This document shows positions 16,373 through 25,487 of a stretch of 64,000 nt of DNA, in pieces (positions within the stretch are counted from its first letter, which is position 1; each line of letters begins with the position of its first letter). Source of the DNA: Lysobacterales bacterium PRO7 (GTDB taxonomy: Bacteria; Pseudomonadota; Gammaproteobacteria; Xanthomonadales; Rhodanobacteraceae); contig QWHH01000002.1 of the NCBI GenBank assembly GCA_021404785.1, positions 186,001 through 250,000 of the forward strand. Direction: 5' to 3'. The notes under the pieces were generated by a model. The model did not search any database. It was not told where the DNA came from and was given only the letters and a program-made list of their open reading frames with translations. The translations under genes were made by a program, and so were the position numbers.

Positions 16373-17233
16373 CTACGTCTTGCCACGTGCCGCGTCAACT
16401 TCATTACGATTCAGAATGACCACCTGCTGGCGCTCGGGCCCGACGCCATCGAGATCCAGGCACAAGTTTTTCTCGAAGTAGTAGACCATCGCCACTCTCA
16501 TGCGCACTTCTTTGACACCATTTTCCATGCCGTAGTCCAGCTCAATAACCCGACGGTGGGCTTCTGGCAAATCAGGGTGAGGGGCCAAGCGCAAGACAAT
16601 GTCCTCGTTCCATTCGCGGTCGAGCGACCCGTCTATTTCTGCCGGACGCGTCTCGTCCCGAACCACGGAAATGAAACGGGCAATCACCATGTCCAAAAAC
16701 TGTGATCGCTTGTAGCACCATGCCCGCGCATGCCACCTGAATCCATCGAAGCCCAAGCCATGTGGGGCTATCCAACGCTCGGTCGGCTCGGGATTGCTCA
16801 AGGATTGGTAGACAATCCGTATGGCCTGCCGGCTATGGATGGCACGAACAATGACGCGAAGGACCTCTGGATCCATTCGGCGCCTGACCTTTGGAATGGC
16901 GGCGTGCGACGGCACCGCTCCGACCCATGTAGCACTGGGTTCCAATGCGTCGTCCGCGATGAGCAACAACTGGCTCAGGTAGGCACGGGCGTCTGGCTTC
17001 ATGAATCGGGGCGCGAAGTCCGGCGTCGCCAGGAACGCTTTTTCCTTGTGGTCGTAGGCCATGTTGCCGGGTGCCATCTGCTCATAGTGGGCGACATCGG
17101 CAGAAGCCTGGGGCACGGAGATACCGAAACGCTCGGTCAAATCGACCTTGTTCACCCTCCCTACCCAAAAAAGGCGCTGTTCGAGAAAGGCGAACCGCTG
17201 TGCAACGCTCCATCGGACGGATTCGGTCTGCAT
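16373..17233 (-). CDS. WYL-domain transcriptional regulator, BrxR/CapW type
   Basis: 286 residues. The N-terminal winged helix carries the signature of BrxR/CapW regulators (RLFWVGRVNKVDLTERFGISVPQASADVAHYEQMAPGN...), then a WYL domain with IVYQSLSNPEP, RWIAPHGLGFDGFRWHARAWC and a C-terminal WCX-like part. Such proteins are ligand-controlled repressors of BREX, CBASS and other phage-defence loci. No BREX or CBASS genes are in this element, so it is an orphan that may control neighbouring genes or the restriction system. A GTG four codons earlier is an alternative start. Confidence 0.88.
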   Translation of the reverse strand: MQTESVRWSVAQRFAFLEQRLFWVGRVNKVDLTERFGISVPQASADVAHYEQMAPGNMAYDHKEKAFLATPDFAPRFMKPDARAYLSQLLLIADDALEPSATWVGAVPSHAAIPKVRRRMDPEVLRVIVRAIHSRQAIRIVYQSLSNPEPTERWIAPHGLGFDGFRWHARAWCYKRSQFLDMVIARFISVVRDETRPAEIDGSLDREWNEDIVLRLAPHPDLPEAHRRVIELDYGMENGVKEVRMRVAMVYYFEKNLCLDLDGVGPERQQVVILNRNEVDAARGKT

Positions 17234-17245
17234 ATAAATCACCAA

Positions 17246-17291
17246 CTTACTGTATTTTCTTAAGAATTATTATATTGTGAGTTGCAGTAAG
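17246..17291. promoter_or_regulatory. Possible operator of the WYL regulator
   Basis: AT-rich gap between the WYL gene and divergent small genes. It holds inverted CTTACTG (17246-17252) and CAGTAAG (17285-17291) arms and a central palindrome TTCTTAAGAA (17257-17266). BrxR-type proteins bind inverted repeats upstream of their own gene; binding here is inference. Confidence 0.35.
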
Positions 17292-17392
17292 ATGAACTTT
17301 TGAATATAGTTTCTATCACCTTGAGTCCATGTTGACGAAAGCGGCTTATTGGCAGCAGCCAGCAAGCAACTATGAAAAATGAGGTTTTTATT

Positions 17393-17557
17393 ATGGCAGC
17401 AAAGTATTGGTCCGGCCAAGTGTGCCCCAAGACGGCCAACTATGGGCAATACCACGACACCGATAACCAGTATGCCGGGAAGGAATACGACCGGCATGTG
17501 GCCAAGGACGAGCGGTTTCCGCCCAGCAAGAACAACCACCATTTCGAGGAAAAGTGA
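17393..17557 (+). CDS. YjzC-like small protein
   Basis: 54 residues starting MAAKYWSGQVCPKTANYGQY. The ATG with GAGG 9 bases upstream was preferred to one seven codons earlier. The pattern G-x-x-C/A-P-x-(S/T)-x-x-Y near the start and ERFPPSKNNHHFEEK near the end resembles the small YjzC family of unknown function. It is divergent from the WYL regulator and precedes a GhoS-like gene by 59 bases. Confidence 0.65.
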   Translation: MAAKYWSGQVCPKTANYGQYHDTDNQYAGKEYDRHVAKDERFPPSKNNHHFEEK

Positions 17558-17616
17558 TTGCGGTTGGGCCCGGTCTCTGAAGAGGCCGGGTCTTGCGCAT
17601 CACGAAGGAGAAAAAC

Positions 17617-17895
17617 ATGTCCCGCTTTACCGTTCGCGTCGAGCTTCACGGTGCCACCGAAGCCGATTATCAGCAACTTCACGCCGCCATGAGTCGCGGC
17701 GGTTTCAGCCGTGTCATCGAAGGAAGCAACGGGGTCAGCTACCACCTGCCCACGGCCGAGTATGATTACTCATCCACTGAAACGGTCTCCCAAGTTCGGG
17801 ACAGGGCTTACGCAATCGCCTGCACCGTGAAGCAAAATCCTGCGGTCTTGGTAACCGAAGGAGGCTGCGCTTGGAAAGGTTTGGCTACGGCCTGA
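17617..17895 (+). CDS. GhoS/DUF2622-family protein
   Basis: 92 residues with AAGGAG 6 bases before the ATG. FTVRVELHGATEADYQQLHAAMSRGGFSRVIEG and SYHLPTAEYDY match the DUF2622 group that includes the E. coli antitoxin GhoS, an endoribonuclease with a ferredoxin-like fold that cleaves ghoT mRNA. No GhoT-like membrane toxin is next to it, so function as antitoxin is not shown; the neighbours are a YjzC-like gene upstream and the integrase downstream on the other strand. Confidence 0.7.
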   Translation: MSRFTVRVELHGATEADYQQLHAAMSRGGFSRVIEGSNGVSYHLPTAEYDYSSTETVSQVRDRAYAIACTVKQNPAVLVTEGGCAWKGLATA

Positions 17896-17896
17896 C

Positions 17897-19384
17897 TTAC
17901 TTCCGCCCTTTCTTCTTGCGCGGTGGGTCGGGCGCGGTCAACGCAGCGCCCACCCCGTCGAGGTCAAGGCCGAACGTGAGCCCCTCGACACCCGCGGTCT
18001 GAAACGGCCCGCTGGCCACACCGTAGAGCAACTGTCGGGCCGAGAAGATTTTCCCGTAAACCTCGTGGTGTTCGCCGGCGTTCTCGTGCCCCACGTATTC
18101 CTTCCGCGCTTCTTCGCGCACGCCCAAATCCTTGAGCGCCTGGATGACGGTCTTGCGCAGGCTGTGGAAGCCGACCTTGCCAACGACCACGCGGATGTCT
18201 TGCTCGACAAGTAAGCGTCCGTAGGCCTTGCTCAACCAGTTTCCCATGCCGTTCACGCTGCCGGCCTTGGCGCGTGGGAACAACTGCGTTTCGCCTTGGG
18301 CCAGCAACGCGTCCACACGTTCGCGCAAACCCAAGCGCACCAAGTCAGGGTGTACGGGAATGGTGCGCACGCTGGCTTCGTTCTTCACCGACTGCCCCAC
18401 CCCTTCGTCGGTGATGTTCATCGACCACACGCCGTCATCGTCGAAGAAATCGCCCAAGGCCAACTGCCCGACCTCGCCCACGCGCGCGCCGGTGTACAAC
18501 CCGATAACGGCACCCCAGCGCGTTTGAGTGTTCGTGCCTGCCAACACTTTGGGAGCGTAAAGCTTGCGCACCTGTTCAAGCGTTAGCGCTTTGAAACCGT
18601 GCTTCCTTCGCTGTCGCTTTTCGTTCTTGCCACGCTGGATGTGCTTGGTCGATGGGTTGCGCTCCTCCCCGACCGGGTAATGACCTGCCCCTTGCGCCCA
18701 GGTGAAGAACCCTTTCAAGTAAGCGCATTTGTTTTCAAGGGTCGATGTGGTTAGACCGCTCGTGCGCAGCGAGTCGAGCCATTGGGACACGTCCGTGCGC
18801 GACACGGTGTGGACGTCCACTTTCGGCCCTTTGTATTTTGCGAAACTTTCGATGGCGGCCCGTTTTTGTGTCAATGTCTTGGCCGGTATGCGCCCCTTGA
18901 GCGTGGCCAGATAAGTGGAAGTCGCCGCACTCAATGAGTTGGCGACAATGCCGGCAGGCACAGCCTCGGGCGGCGCTGACGGGCGCGCGGGCGGCAGCGC
19001 AGACGCAAACACGATTCGCATGGCGTCCAGTGCGCCGGCATTGTCTTGAGCGCTGCCATCTGTGGTTATCTTGGTCAGCATGCCGGAAGCGGGATCGCGC
19101 TCCAGCGTCCAGTCCTGGGTACGTCCGGCCCCGACGTTTGCCAGGATGTCCGCGACGGAAGGCGGCGGTGGCTTCGGCATGGCAGCTTCCCGGGCAGCGG
19201 CGAAGTACGCAGCATACCGAAGACCGAGCACGTAGGCGGTCGCCCGTGCCCGCAAGACGTCGCAGGTGCCCAGCGAACGCTTGATGACCGACACACCCAG
19301 CACCGGGCACAGACTGCGCGGCACACGCAAGCGAAAATGCCACACGCCGGAGCGGTGGCGGACCAAGTAGTGGGGGGTTCGCAT
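17897..19384 (-). CDS. int: Tyrosine recombinase/integrase
   Basis: 495 residues from the ATG giving MRTPHYLVRHRSGVWHFRLRVP (a TTG six codons earlier is less likely). It has an N-terminal arm-binding DUF6538-like domain, a SAM-like core-binding domain (residues about 150-240) and a C-terminal catalytic domain with GARVGEV (first Arg), the VKNEASVRTIPVH hairpin, HSLRKT (His and second Arg) and GHENAGEHHEVYGKIF (His and the nucleophilic Tyr). All catalytic residues are present. It starts 84 bases from tRNA-Ser, its evident attachment site. Confidence 0.95.
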   Translation of the reverse strand: MRTPHYLVRHRSGVWHFRLRVPRSLCPVLGVSVIKRSLGTCDVLRARATAYVLGLRYAAYFAAAREAAMPKPPPPSVADILANVGAGRTQDWTLERDPASGMLTKITTDGSAQDNAGALDAMRIVFASALPPARPSAPPEAVPAGIVANSLSAATSTYLATLKGRIPAKTLTQKRAAIESFAKYKGPKVDVHTVSRTDVSQWLDSLRTSGLTTSTLENKCAYLKGFFTWAQGAGHYPVGEERNPSTKHIQRGKNEKRQRRKHGFKALTLEQVRKLYAPKVLAGTNTQTRWGAVIGLYTGARVGEVGQLALGDFFDDDGVWSMNITDEGVGQSVKNEASVRTIPVHPDLVRLGLRERVDALLAQGETQLFPRAKAGSVNGMGNWLSKAYGRLLVEQDIRVVVGKVGFHSLRKTVIQALKDLGVREEARKEYVGHENAGEHHEVYGKIFSARQLLYGVASGPFQTAGVEGLTFGLDLDGVGAALTAPDPPRKKKGRK

Positions 19385-19468
19385 GGGGCCGGTTGTGTCC
19401 AACCGGGGTGTCCAAGCGGAAAACGCCTGACTTTGCTAACCACTTCAAATCCCAAAGGATTTTGAAAG

Positions 19469-19485
19469 TGGCGGAGAGGGAGGGA
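19469..19485. repeat. Proximal attachment site within tRNA-Ser 3' end
   Basis: Same 17 bp as 4349-4365. It includes the CCA end and acceptor/T-stem 3' strand of tRNA-Ser(GCT), so the tRNA stays functional after integration. Confidence 0.9.
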
Positions 19486-19561
19486 TTCGAACCCTCGATA
19501 GAGCTTTTGACCCTATACTCCCTTAGCAGGGGAGCCCCTTCGGCCTCTCGGGCACCTCTCC
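19469..19561 (-). tRNA. tRNA-Ser(GCT)
   Basis: 93-nt class II tRNA with acceptor GGAGAGG/CCTCTCC, anticodon loop CTGCTAA (anticodon GCT), long variable arm and encoded CCA. It lies 44 bases downstream of csrA on the same strand, and serves as the integration site of the element to its 3' side. Confidence 0.95.
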
Positions 19562-19605
19562 GTCAAGGGCGCGAAGGATAACGGCTAGGCCGCCCGCGGT
19601 AAAGC

Positions 19606-19812
19606 TCAACCTTGTGCAGCCGGTGGCGTATCGCCGCCTGGCGCGTCGTGTTCGTGCTTGATGCGCTGGTAAATTTCTTCGCGATGAACGGCCACGTCCT
19701 TCGGCGCGTTTATGCCGATGCGCACCTGGTTGCCCTTGACGCCGAGCACCGTCACGCTGACGGCGTCGCCGATCATCAATGTCTCGCCTACCCTGCGCGT
19801 CAAAATCAGCAT
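19606..19812 (-). CDS. csrA: Carbon storage regulator CsrA/RsmA
   Basis: 68-residue dimeric RNA-binding protein that binds GGA motifs in leaders and represses or stabilises mRNAs, controlling carbon flow, motility and virulence. [45 protein letters not shown] are diagnostic. The ATG with GGAG 7 bases upstream was chosen over one two codons earlier that has no spacing. It sits between alaS and tRNA-Ser, the common gammaproteobacterial arrangement. Confidence 0.97.
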   Translation of the reverse strand: MLILTRRVGETLMIGDAVSVTVLGVKGNQVRIGINAPKDVAVHREEIYQRIKHEHDAPGGDTPPAAQG

Positions 19813-19971
19813 GACCATTCTCCTTCAGGTTTGCGCCGTCCCCCGACGCATGTCCAGCTTCCATTGCACCTGCAATATGTTCGCCGCCAGCGTAACCGAA
19901 CCCGCGTTAAGCGCCAGTGACCCAAGTCATGGACGCGCGATTCTCGGGCGCTGTCGCATCCTACCAAAGCT

Positions 19972-22605
19972 TTATGCAAGTCGCGCGCCGACCCAGGCGG
20001 GCACTTCCGCCAATGCGGTAGCGAGATTCGGCGAATCCTCCCCGCCGCCCTGGGCCATGTCCGGACGCCCGCCGCCCTTGCCATTGATCTGACTGGCCAC
20101 ATGCGCCACGAGTTCACCAGCCTTGATCTTGCCCAGCGCCTTGCCGTGGACGCCGGCAACCAATGCGATCTTGCCATCCGCACTGCCTGCCAGGAGCACG
20201 ACGCAATCGCCGAGCTTCTGCTTGAACGTATCGACACTCTCGCGCAGCACTTTCGCATCCGCGCCTTCCAGACGCGCGGCGATCACCTTGATACCGGCGA
20301 CATCCTGCGCGGACGCAGCCAGATCACCGGCCGCCGCGTTCGCGGTCTTGGCCTTGATCGCATCGATCTCGCGCTCGAGTTTCTTCTGCCGCTCCAGAAC
20401 CTGGCGCAGTTTCTCGATGACGTCGCCGCCGCCCGCGGACAACAGATGCGCGACCTCGCCGAACCGCTTTTCCTGGTCAACCACGAATGCCAACGCGCCG
20501 GCACCGGTCAGCGCCTCGATGCGGCGAATGCCGGAAGCGACGCCGGATTCGGCAACGATCTTGAACAGGCCGACGTCGCCGGTGCGCGCGACGTGCGTGC
20601 CGCCGCACAGCTCGGTGGAAAAATCGCCCATGCGCAACACGCGCACGCGGTCGCCGTACTTCTCGCCGAACAGCGCCATCGCGCCGAAATTGATCGCCTC
20701 GTCGTAGCCCATGTCGTGGGTCTCGGCCTCGACGTTGCGGCGCACCTCGGCGTTAACCATGTCTTCGATCTTGCGCAATTCCTCGTGTGAGACCGGTTTG
20801 AAATGTGAAAAGTCGAAACGCAGGCGATCCGGTGCGACCAGCGAGCCCTTTTGCGTCACATGTTCGCCTAGCACCTGACGCAGCGCTGCGTGCAGCAGAT
20901 GCGTCGCAGAATGATTGAGCATCGTGGACTGACGCCGCGAAGCATCGACAGAGCCCGCCAGCGGCGCGCCAAGGCGCAGCGGTTTGCCATGCCACGTGCC
21001 GACGTGTCCGTGGAAAGAGCCGGCCAGTTTGATCGTGTCGGCGACGATGAAACGTCCATCGGCATTGCTCAATTCGCCCGTGTCGCCGACCTGGCCGCCG
21101 GATTCGGCATAGAACGGCGTCGCGTCGAGAATCAGCATGCCCTCGTCGCCGTCGCGCAATTCACTCGCATCCTTGCCGGCGTGGACGATGCCGATGACGT
21201 TCAGCGCATCGGCATCCAATGTCGTGTAGCCGAGGAACTGCGTCGGTGCGAGGCGCTGCACCAACTCGGCGGAAAGCGACGCACGTGTCTCGAATTGGCT
21301 GGCCGCGCGCGCGCGTTCGCGTTGCGCGTTCATGGCCTTCTCGAAACCAGCCATGTCCACGGTCAGGCCGCGCTCGCGTGCGATGTCGGCGGTGAGATCG
21401 ACCGGGAATCCGTAGGTGTCGTACAGCCGGAACGCGTCTGTGCCGGGAATTGCATGCTTGGATTTTGCGGCAATCTCGTCGAACACCTTCATGCCGTTTT
21501 CCAGCGTTTCACCGAAGCGTTCTTCCTCCGCGAACAAAGCCATCTCGACGGTCGTCTGTTTGCCGGGAAGCTCCGGATAGGCCTCGCCCATCTCGGCGAC
21601 CAGGGTCGGCACCAGCTTGTGGAAGAACGGCTGCTTCTGCCCGAGCATGTAGCCGTGGCGAAGCGCGCGGCGAATGATCCGGCGCAGCACGTAGCCGCGA
21701 CCCTCGTTCGACGGCAGCACGCCGTCGACGATGAGGAACGAGCATGCGCGGATGTGGTCGGCGATCACGCGCAGCGATTTGTTCTCCAGGTCCTTCGTGT
21801 TCGTCAGTTCCGCGGCCTTCTTGATCAGGCGCTGGAACAGGTCGATCTCGTAGTTCGAATGCACGTGCTGGAGGATTGCGGCAAGGCGTTCCAGGCCCAT
21901 GCCGGTATCCACGCACGGCGCAGGCAGTTTCGACAGCGTACCGTCGGCAGCGCGGTCGAATTGCATGAAGACGAGGTTCCAGATCTCGATGAAGCGGTCG
22001 CCATCCTCGTCCGGCGAGCCGGGAGGGCCGCCCGGAATGTGCGCGCCGTGGTCGTAGAAAATCTCCGTGCACGGTCCGCACGGGCCGGTGTCGGCCATCT
22101 GCCAGAAATTGTCGGATGCGTACGGCGCGCCCTTGTTGTCGCCGATGCGGACGATGCGATTTTTCGGCAGGCCGATTTCCTTGTGCCACAGATCGAAGGC
22201 CTCGTCGTCGGTATGGTAGACCGTGACGAGCAGTCGATCGGTCGGCAACTTGTAGACTTGCGTCAACAATTCCCACGCCCAGGCGATGGCTTCCTTCTTG
22301 AAGTAATCGCCGAACGACCAGTTGCCAAGCATCTCGAAAAACGTGTGATGGCGCGCGGTGTAACCGACCGAATCCAGATCGTTGTGTTTGCCGCCCGCGC
22401 GCAGGCAGCGCTGCACGTCGGCGGCGCGCACGTACGGCAATTTTTCGCTGCCGAGAAACACGTTCTTGAACTGCACCATGCCCGAGTTGGTGAACAGCAG
22501 GGTCGGGTCGTTGCCCGGCACCAGCGGCGCCGAGGGCACGATGGTGTGGCCCTTGGACTTGAAGAAGTCTAGAAAGGTCTGGCGAATTTGCGCGCTGGTC
22601 TGCAT
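19972..22605 (-). CDS. alaS: Alanyl-tRNA synthetase
   Basis: 877 residues, the usual length. It attaches alanine to tRNA-Ala and edits mischarged Ser/Gly. The class II aminoacylation domain begins [17 protein letters not shown]; the editing domain has [12 protein letters not shown] (zinc site) and the CGGTH motif; a C-terminal oligomerisation domain ends the protein. The ATG at MQTSAQIRQ was chosen over an upstream TTG. It lies between recX and csrA on the same strand. Confidence 0.97.
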   Translation of the reverse strand: MQTSAQIRQTFLDFFKSKGHTIVPSAPLVPGNDPTLLFTNSGMVQFKNVFLGSEKLPYVRAADVQRCLRAGGKHNDLDSVGYTARHHTFFEMLGNWSFGDYFKKEAIAWAWELLTQVYKLPTDRLLVTVYHTDDEAFDLWHKEIGLPKNRIVRIGDNKGAPYASDNFWQMADTGPCGPCTEIFYDHGAHIPGGPPGSPDEDGDRFIEIWNLVFMQFDRAADGTLSKLPAPCVDTGMGLERLAAILQHVHSNYEIDLFQRLIKKAAELTNTKDLENKSLRVIADHIRACSFLIVDGVLPSNEGRGYVLRRIIRRALRHGYMLGQKQPFFHKLVPTLVAEMGEAYPELPGKQTTVEMALFAEEERFGETLENGMKVFDEIAAKSKHAIPGTDAFRLYDTYGFPVDLTADIARERGLTVDMAGFEKAMNAQRERARAASQFETRASLSAELVQRLAPTQFLGYTTLDADALNVIGIVHAGKDASELRDGDEGMLILDATPFYAESGGQVGDTGELSNADGRFIVADTIKLAGSFHGHVGTWHGKPLRLGAPLAGSVDASRRQSTMLNHSATHLLHAALRQVLGEHVTQKGSLVAPDRLRFDFSHFKPVSHEELRKIEDMVNAEVRRNVEAETHDMGYDEAINFGAMALFGEKYGDRVRVLRMGDFSTELCGGTHVARTGDVGLFKIVAESGVASGIRRIEALTGAGALAFVVDQEKRFGEVAHLLSAGGGDVIEKLRQVLERQKKLEREIDAIKAKTANAAAGDLAASAQDVAGIKVIAARLEGADAKVLRESVDTFKQKLGDCVVLLAGSADGKIALVAGVHGKALGKIKAGELVAHVASQINGKGGGRPDMAQGGGEDSPNLATALAEVPAWVGARLA

Positions 22606-22661
22606 TGGAATCGGTCGGATTGAGTCGGTCGCGCCAAGACTGGACGCAGGCAACCGAGTTT

Positions 22662-23150
22662 TCAATCCAACTCGTCAGCCGATCCCAGGCCCTCGGTGCG
22701 GGTTATGGATTGTACCGTGTGGGCGTCGAAGCCGCGACGCATCAGGAAATTCGCGCGCTTGGCGCGTTCAGCTAAATTGGCGGCCGACTTGACCCCATAA
22801 CGTCGGCGCACCAGATCACGCACCAAGGCTGGCCAATCTGCTTCGGCTGCGGCAATCAACTCCTGCGCCACATCTTCGGCGATGCCATGCTGGCGCAGTT
22901 CCGCCAGAATCCAGCGCGGCCCGTAGCCGCCCGCAATGCGCGTGCGCACCAACATCTCGCCGAAGCGTGCATCGGATTGAAAATCCTTCGCCTGCAGATC
23001 GGCGAGTGCCGCCGCGCTTGCGTCCGCATCCAGACCCTTGCGCGCGAGCTTGGACTTCAACTCGCGCGCCGAGTGCTCGCGCCGCACGAGCAGGCCGAGG
23101 GCTTTGTCGTAGGCGCTCAGCGGTTCGCCGCCTGTGCGCTTACTTGCCAC
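22662..23150 (-). CDS. recX: Regulatory protein RecX
   Basis: 162 residues if begun at the GTG giving [21 protein letters not shown]. It modulates RecA filaments. The three-helix repeats characteristic of RecX are visible ([44 protein letters not shown]). The open frame extends 43 codons further, but that part overlaps a toxin gene on the same strand in another frame, so it is not coding for RecX. Its start overlaps the toxin stop by 11 bases, so translation is probably coupled to the inserted toxin-antitoxin pair. Confidence 0.9.
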   Translation of the reverse strand: MASKRTGGEPLSAYDKALGLLVRREHSARELKSKLARKGLDADASAAALADLQAKDFQSDARFGEMLVRTRIAGGYGPRWILAELRQHGIAEDVAQELIAAAEADWPALVRDLVRRRYGVKSAANLAERAKRANFLMRRGFDAHTVQSITRTEGLGSADELD

Positions 23151-23442
23151 CGCGTACCGCCCAATAACCAGGTTTGCGGCGATGATGACAAACCGCCACG
23201 ACGACAACGACGGAATCGCGGACGAAATAAACGAGGCGAAACGGAAATCGCGGAAACGAATAACTTCGCGTGTCGGCAATGTGCGATGGCCAACGTTCTG
23301 GGGAACCCGCTACCCGTTCCATGACGTGTTCGACCTCGAGCAAGAACGCGTGCGCAGCAATCGGGCTTCGTTGGGCATACCAGCGACGCGCTTCCTCGAT
23401 ATCGATTTCGGCGCCGGGATGGAGTTCAATCCTGAGCGCCAC
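23140..23442 (-). CDS. RelE/ParE-family toxin
   Basis: 100 residues, GTG start overlapping the antitoxin gene by 17 bases. LHPGAEIDIEEARRWYAQRSP, a basic centre and FPFRLVYFVRDSVVVVVAVCHHRRKPGYW match RelE/ParE toxins of the group linked to 'addiction module component' antitoxins. The conserved basic and aromatic residues near the C-terminus (HHRRKPGYW) are kept. It may inhibit gyrase or cleave mRNA. It is placed between recA and recX, which are usually adjacent. Confidence 0.85.
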   Translation of the reverse strand: MALRIELHPGAEIDIEEARRWYAQRSPIAAHAFLLEVEHVMERVAGSPERWPSHIADTRSYSFPRFPFRLVYFVRDSVVVVVAVCHHRRKPGYWAVRGGK

Positions 23443-23668
23443 CGAATCGCGCCCAAAGTCGTTGTTTCACCTCGTCCCAAGGAACAGTCTTCACCTCACC
23501 CGCTTCGATCTGGTGAAGACGTCGCTCGATTTCCTGCGCCCACGCCGCATCGATTTCGGGCGCAGGGAAAGGCTCAATGCTCTCAAGCAGCAGGCCCGCC
23601 AATGCCGCCCGATCGGCTTCCGCCAGATCGGACGCTTCCTTGAACAATTTGCTCACGCTTGCGTTCAT
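23426..23668 (-). CDS. Addiction-module antitoxin component
   Basis: 80 residues, GGAGG 5 bases before the ATG. The sequence EADRAALAGLLLESIEP... DAAWAQEIERRLHQIEAGEVKTVPWDEVKQRL is that of the small 'putative addiction module component' antitoxins, whose C-terminus wraps around the ParE-type partner. It starts 14 bases after the recA stop and overlaps the toxin gene, so the pair is probably transcribed from the recA promoter as well as its own. Confidence 0.85.
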   Translation of the reverse strand: MNASVSKLFKEASDLAEADRAALAGLLLESIEPFPAPEIDAAWAQEIERRLHQIEAGEVKTVPWDEVKQRLWARFGGAQD

Positions 23669-23682
23669 GCAACCTCCGACGC

Positions 23683-24714
<1,032 letters not shown>

Positions 24715-24782
24715 TGCGTGAATCCTCGAAGTTTGGCTGGTGCGGCGAGTTTCCGGCGCTCGCGTCTCACAGGTTGCGATTT

Positions 24783-24893
24783 ATTCCGTCATTCCGGCAT
24801 GGACTGCCGGAATCCAGTTGCCATGGATGGCGTGGGCAGTTCCGGACGATCACATCCCTGTGTTCTGGATCCCGGCATTCCATGCCGGGATGA
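24783..24893. repeat. MITE/REP-like palindromic element, copy 1
   Basis: Starts GTCATTCCGGCATGGACTGC and ends with the near-inverse ATGCCGGGATGAC, with two internal hairpins. A homologous copy lies at 54272-54379. It fills the recA-cinA gap without coding capacity. Such dispersed palindromes are common in Xanthomonadales. Confidence 0.75.
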
Positions 24894-24945
24894 CACGTGA
24901 CAAGTATCCCACAGCGCGACAGGCGCCGCATGCGCGAAACGCGCG

Positions 24946-25452
24946 TCAGCTTGTCAGAATTCTCCGAACGCCGGCGAGCGCCGACGCCACGGTCTGGCGG
25001 CGCACGGCGTCGCGATCGCCATCGAAATGGAACAGTTCCGCCTGCGCGTACCCGCCGCGGCGCTTCCAGCTGATCCACACCGTGCCGACGGGTTTGTCGG
25101 CGGTGCCACCGGAGGGACCGGCGATGCCGGTGACGGCCACGGCGACGGTCGCACCGTATCGTGCGAGTGCGCCCGAAACCATTTCGATAGCGGTTTCGCG
25201 GCTGACCGCACCGTGTTCCTCCAGTGTCTCCGGACGCACGCCAAGCAAGGCCTCTTTCGCTTCGTAGCTGTACGCCACGACGCCGCATTCGAACCATGCC
25301 GACGATCCGGCGATGTCTGTAAGCGTCTTGGCGATCCAGCCGCCGGAACACGATTCCGCAGTGACCAATGTCGCACCGCGGCGCGTAAATTCCACGGCGA
25401 CGTCCTGCGCCAGTGCCAGCAATGCGCCGTCATCGGCCCGCGTGCTCGCCAT
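24946..25452 (-). CDS. pncC: CinA-family nicotinamide-nucleotide amidase (PncC)
   Basis: 168 residues, the stand-alone C-terminal CinA domain. It deamidates nicotinamide mononucleotide to nicotinate mononucleotide in NAD recycling. Family motifs: TLVTAESCSGGWIAKTLTDIAGSS, GVVAYSYEAKEALLGV, AVTGIAGPSGGTADKPVGTV. The start ATG gives MASTRADD; the long open frame upstream is the shadow of the RND gene. It is close to recA, as cinA often is. Confidence 0.95.
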   Translation of the reverse strand: MASTRADDGALLALAQDVAVEFTRRGATLVTAESCSGGWIAKTLTDIAGSSAWFECGVVAYSYEAKEALLGVRPETLEEHGAVSRETAIEMVSGALARYGATVAVAVTGIAGPSGGTADKPVGTVWISWKRRGGYAQAELFHFDGDRDAVRRQTVASALAGVRRILTS

Positions 25453-25487
25453 GGGATGCTCCGGAACCTGGGAAGGAAGATCGCGTT

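Larger units (their letters stand above)
4349..19485. mobile_element. 15.1-kb integrative mobilizable element in tRNA-Ser(GCT)
   Basis: The segment is bounded by identical 17-bp direct repeats (4349-4365 and 19469-19485). The right one is the 3' end of an intact tRNA-Ser, the left one stands alone. A tyrosine integrase starts 84 bases inside the tRNA end, the usual place. Inside are a MobA/MobL relaxase, a TraD-like protein and an oriT, but no type IV secretion or replication genes, so it would need a helper conjugation system. Cargo includes a probable restriction-modification pair, an IS21-type insertion, regulators and small unknown proteins. Boundaries are seen directly; mobility is inferred. 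Confidence 0.9.

Noticed and set aside
20890-22572. 560-codon plus-strand frame opposite alaS
   Set aside because: Antisense shadow of alaS created by third-position GC bias.
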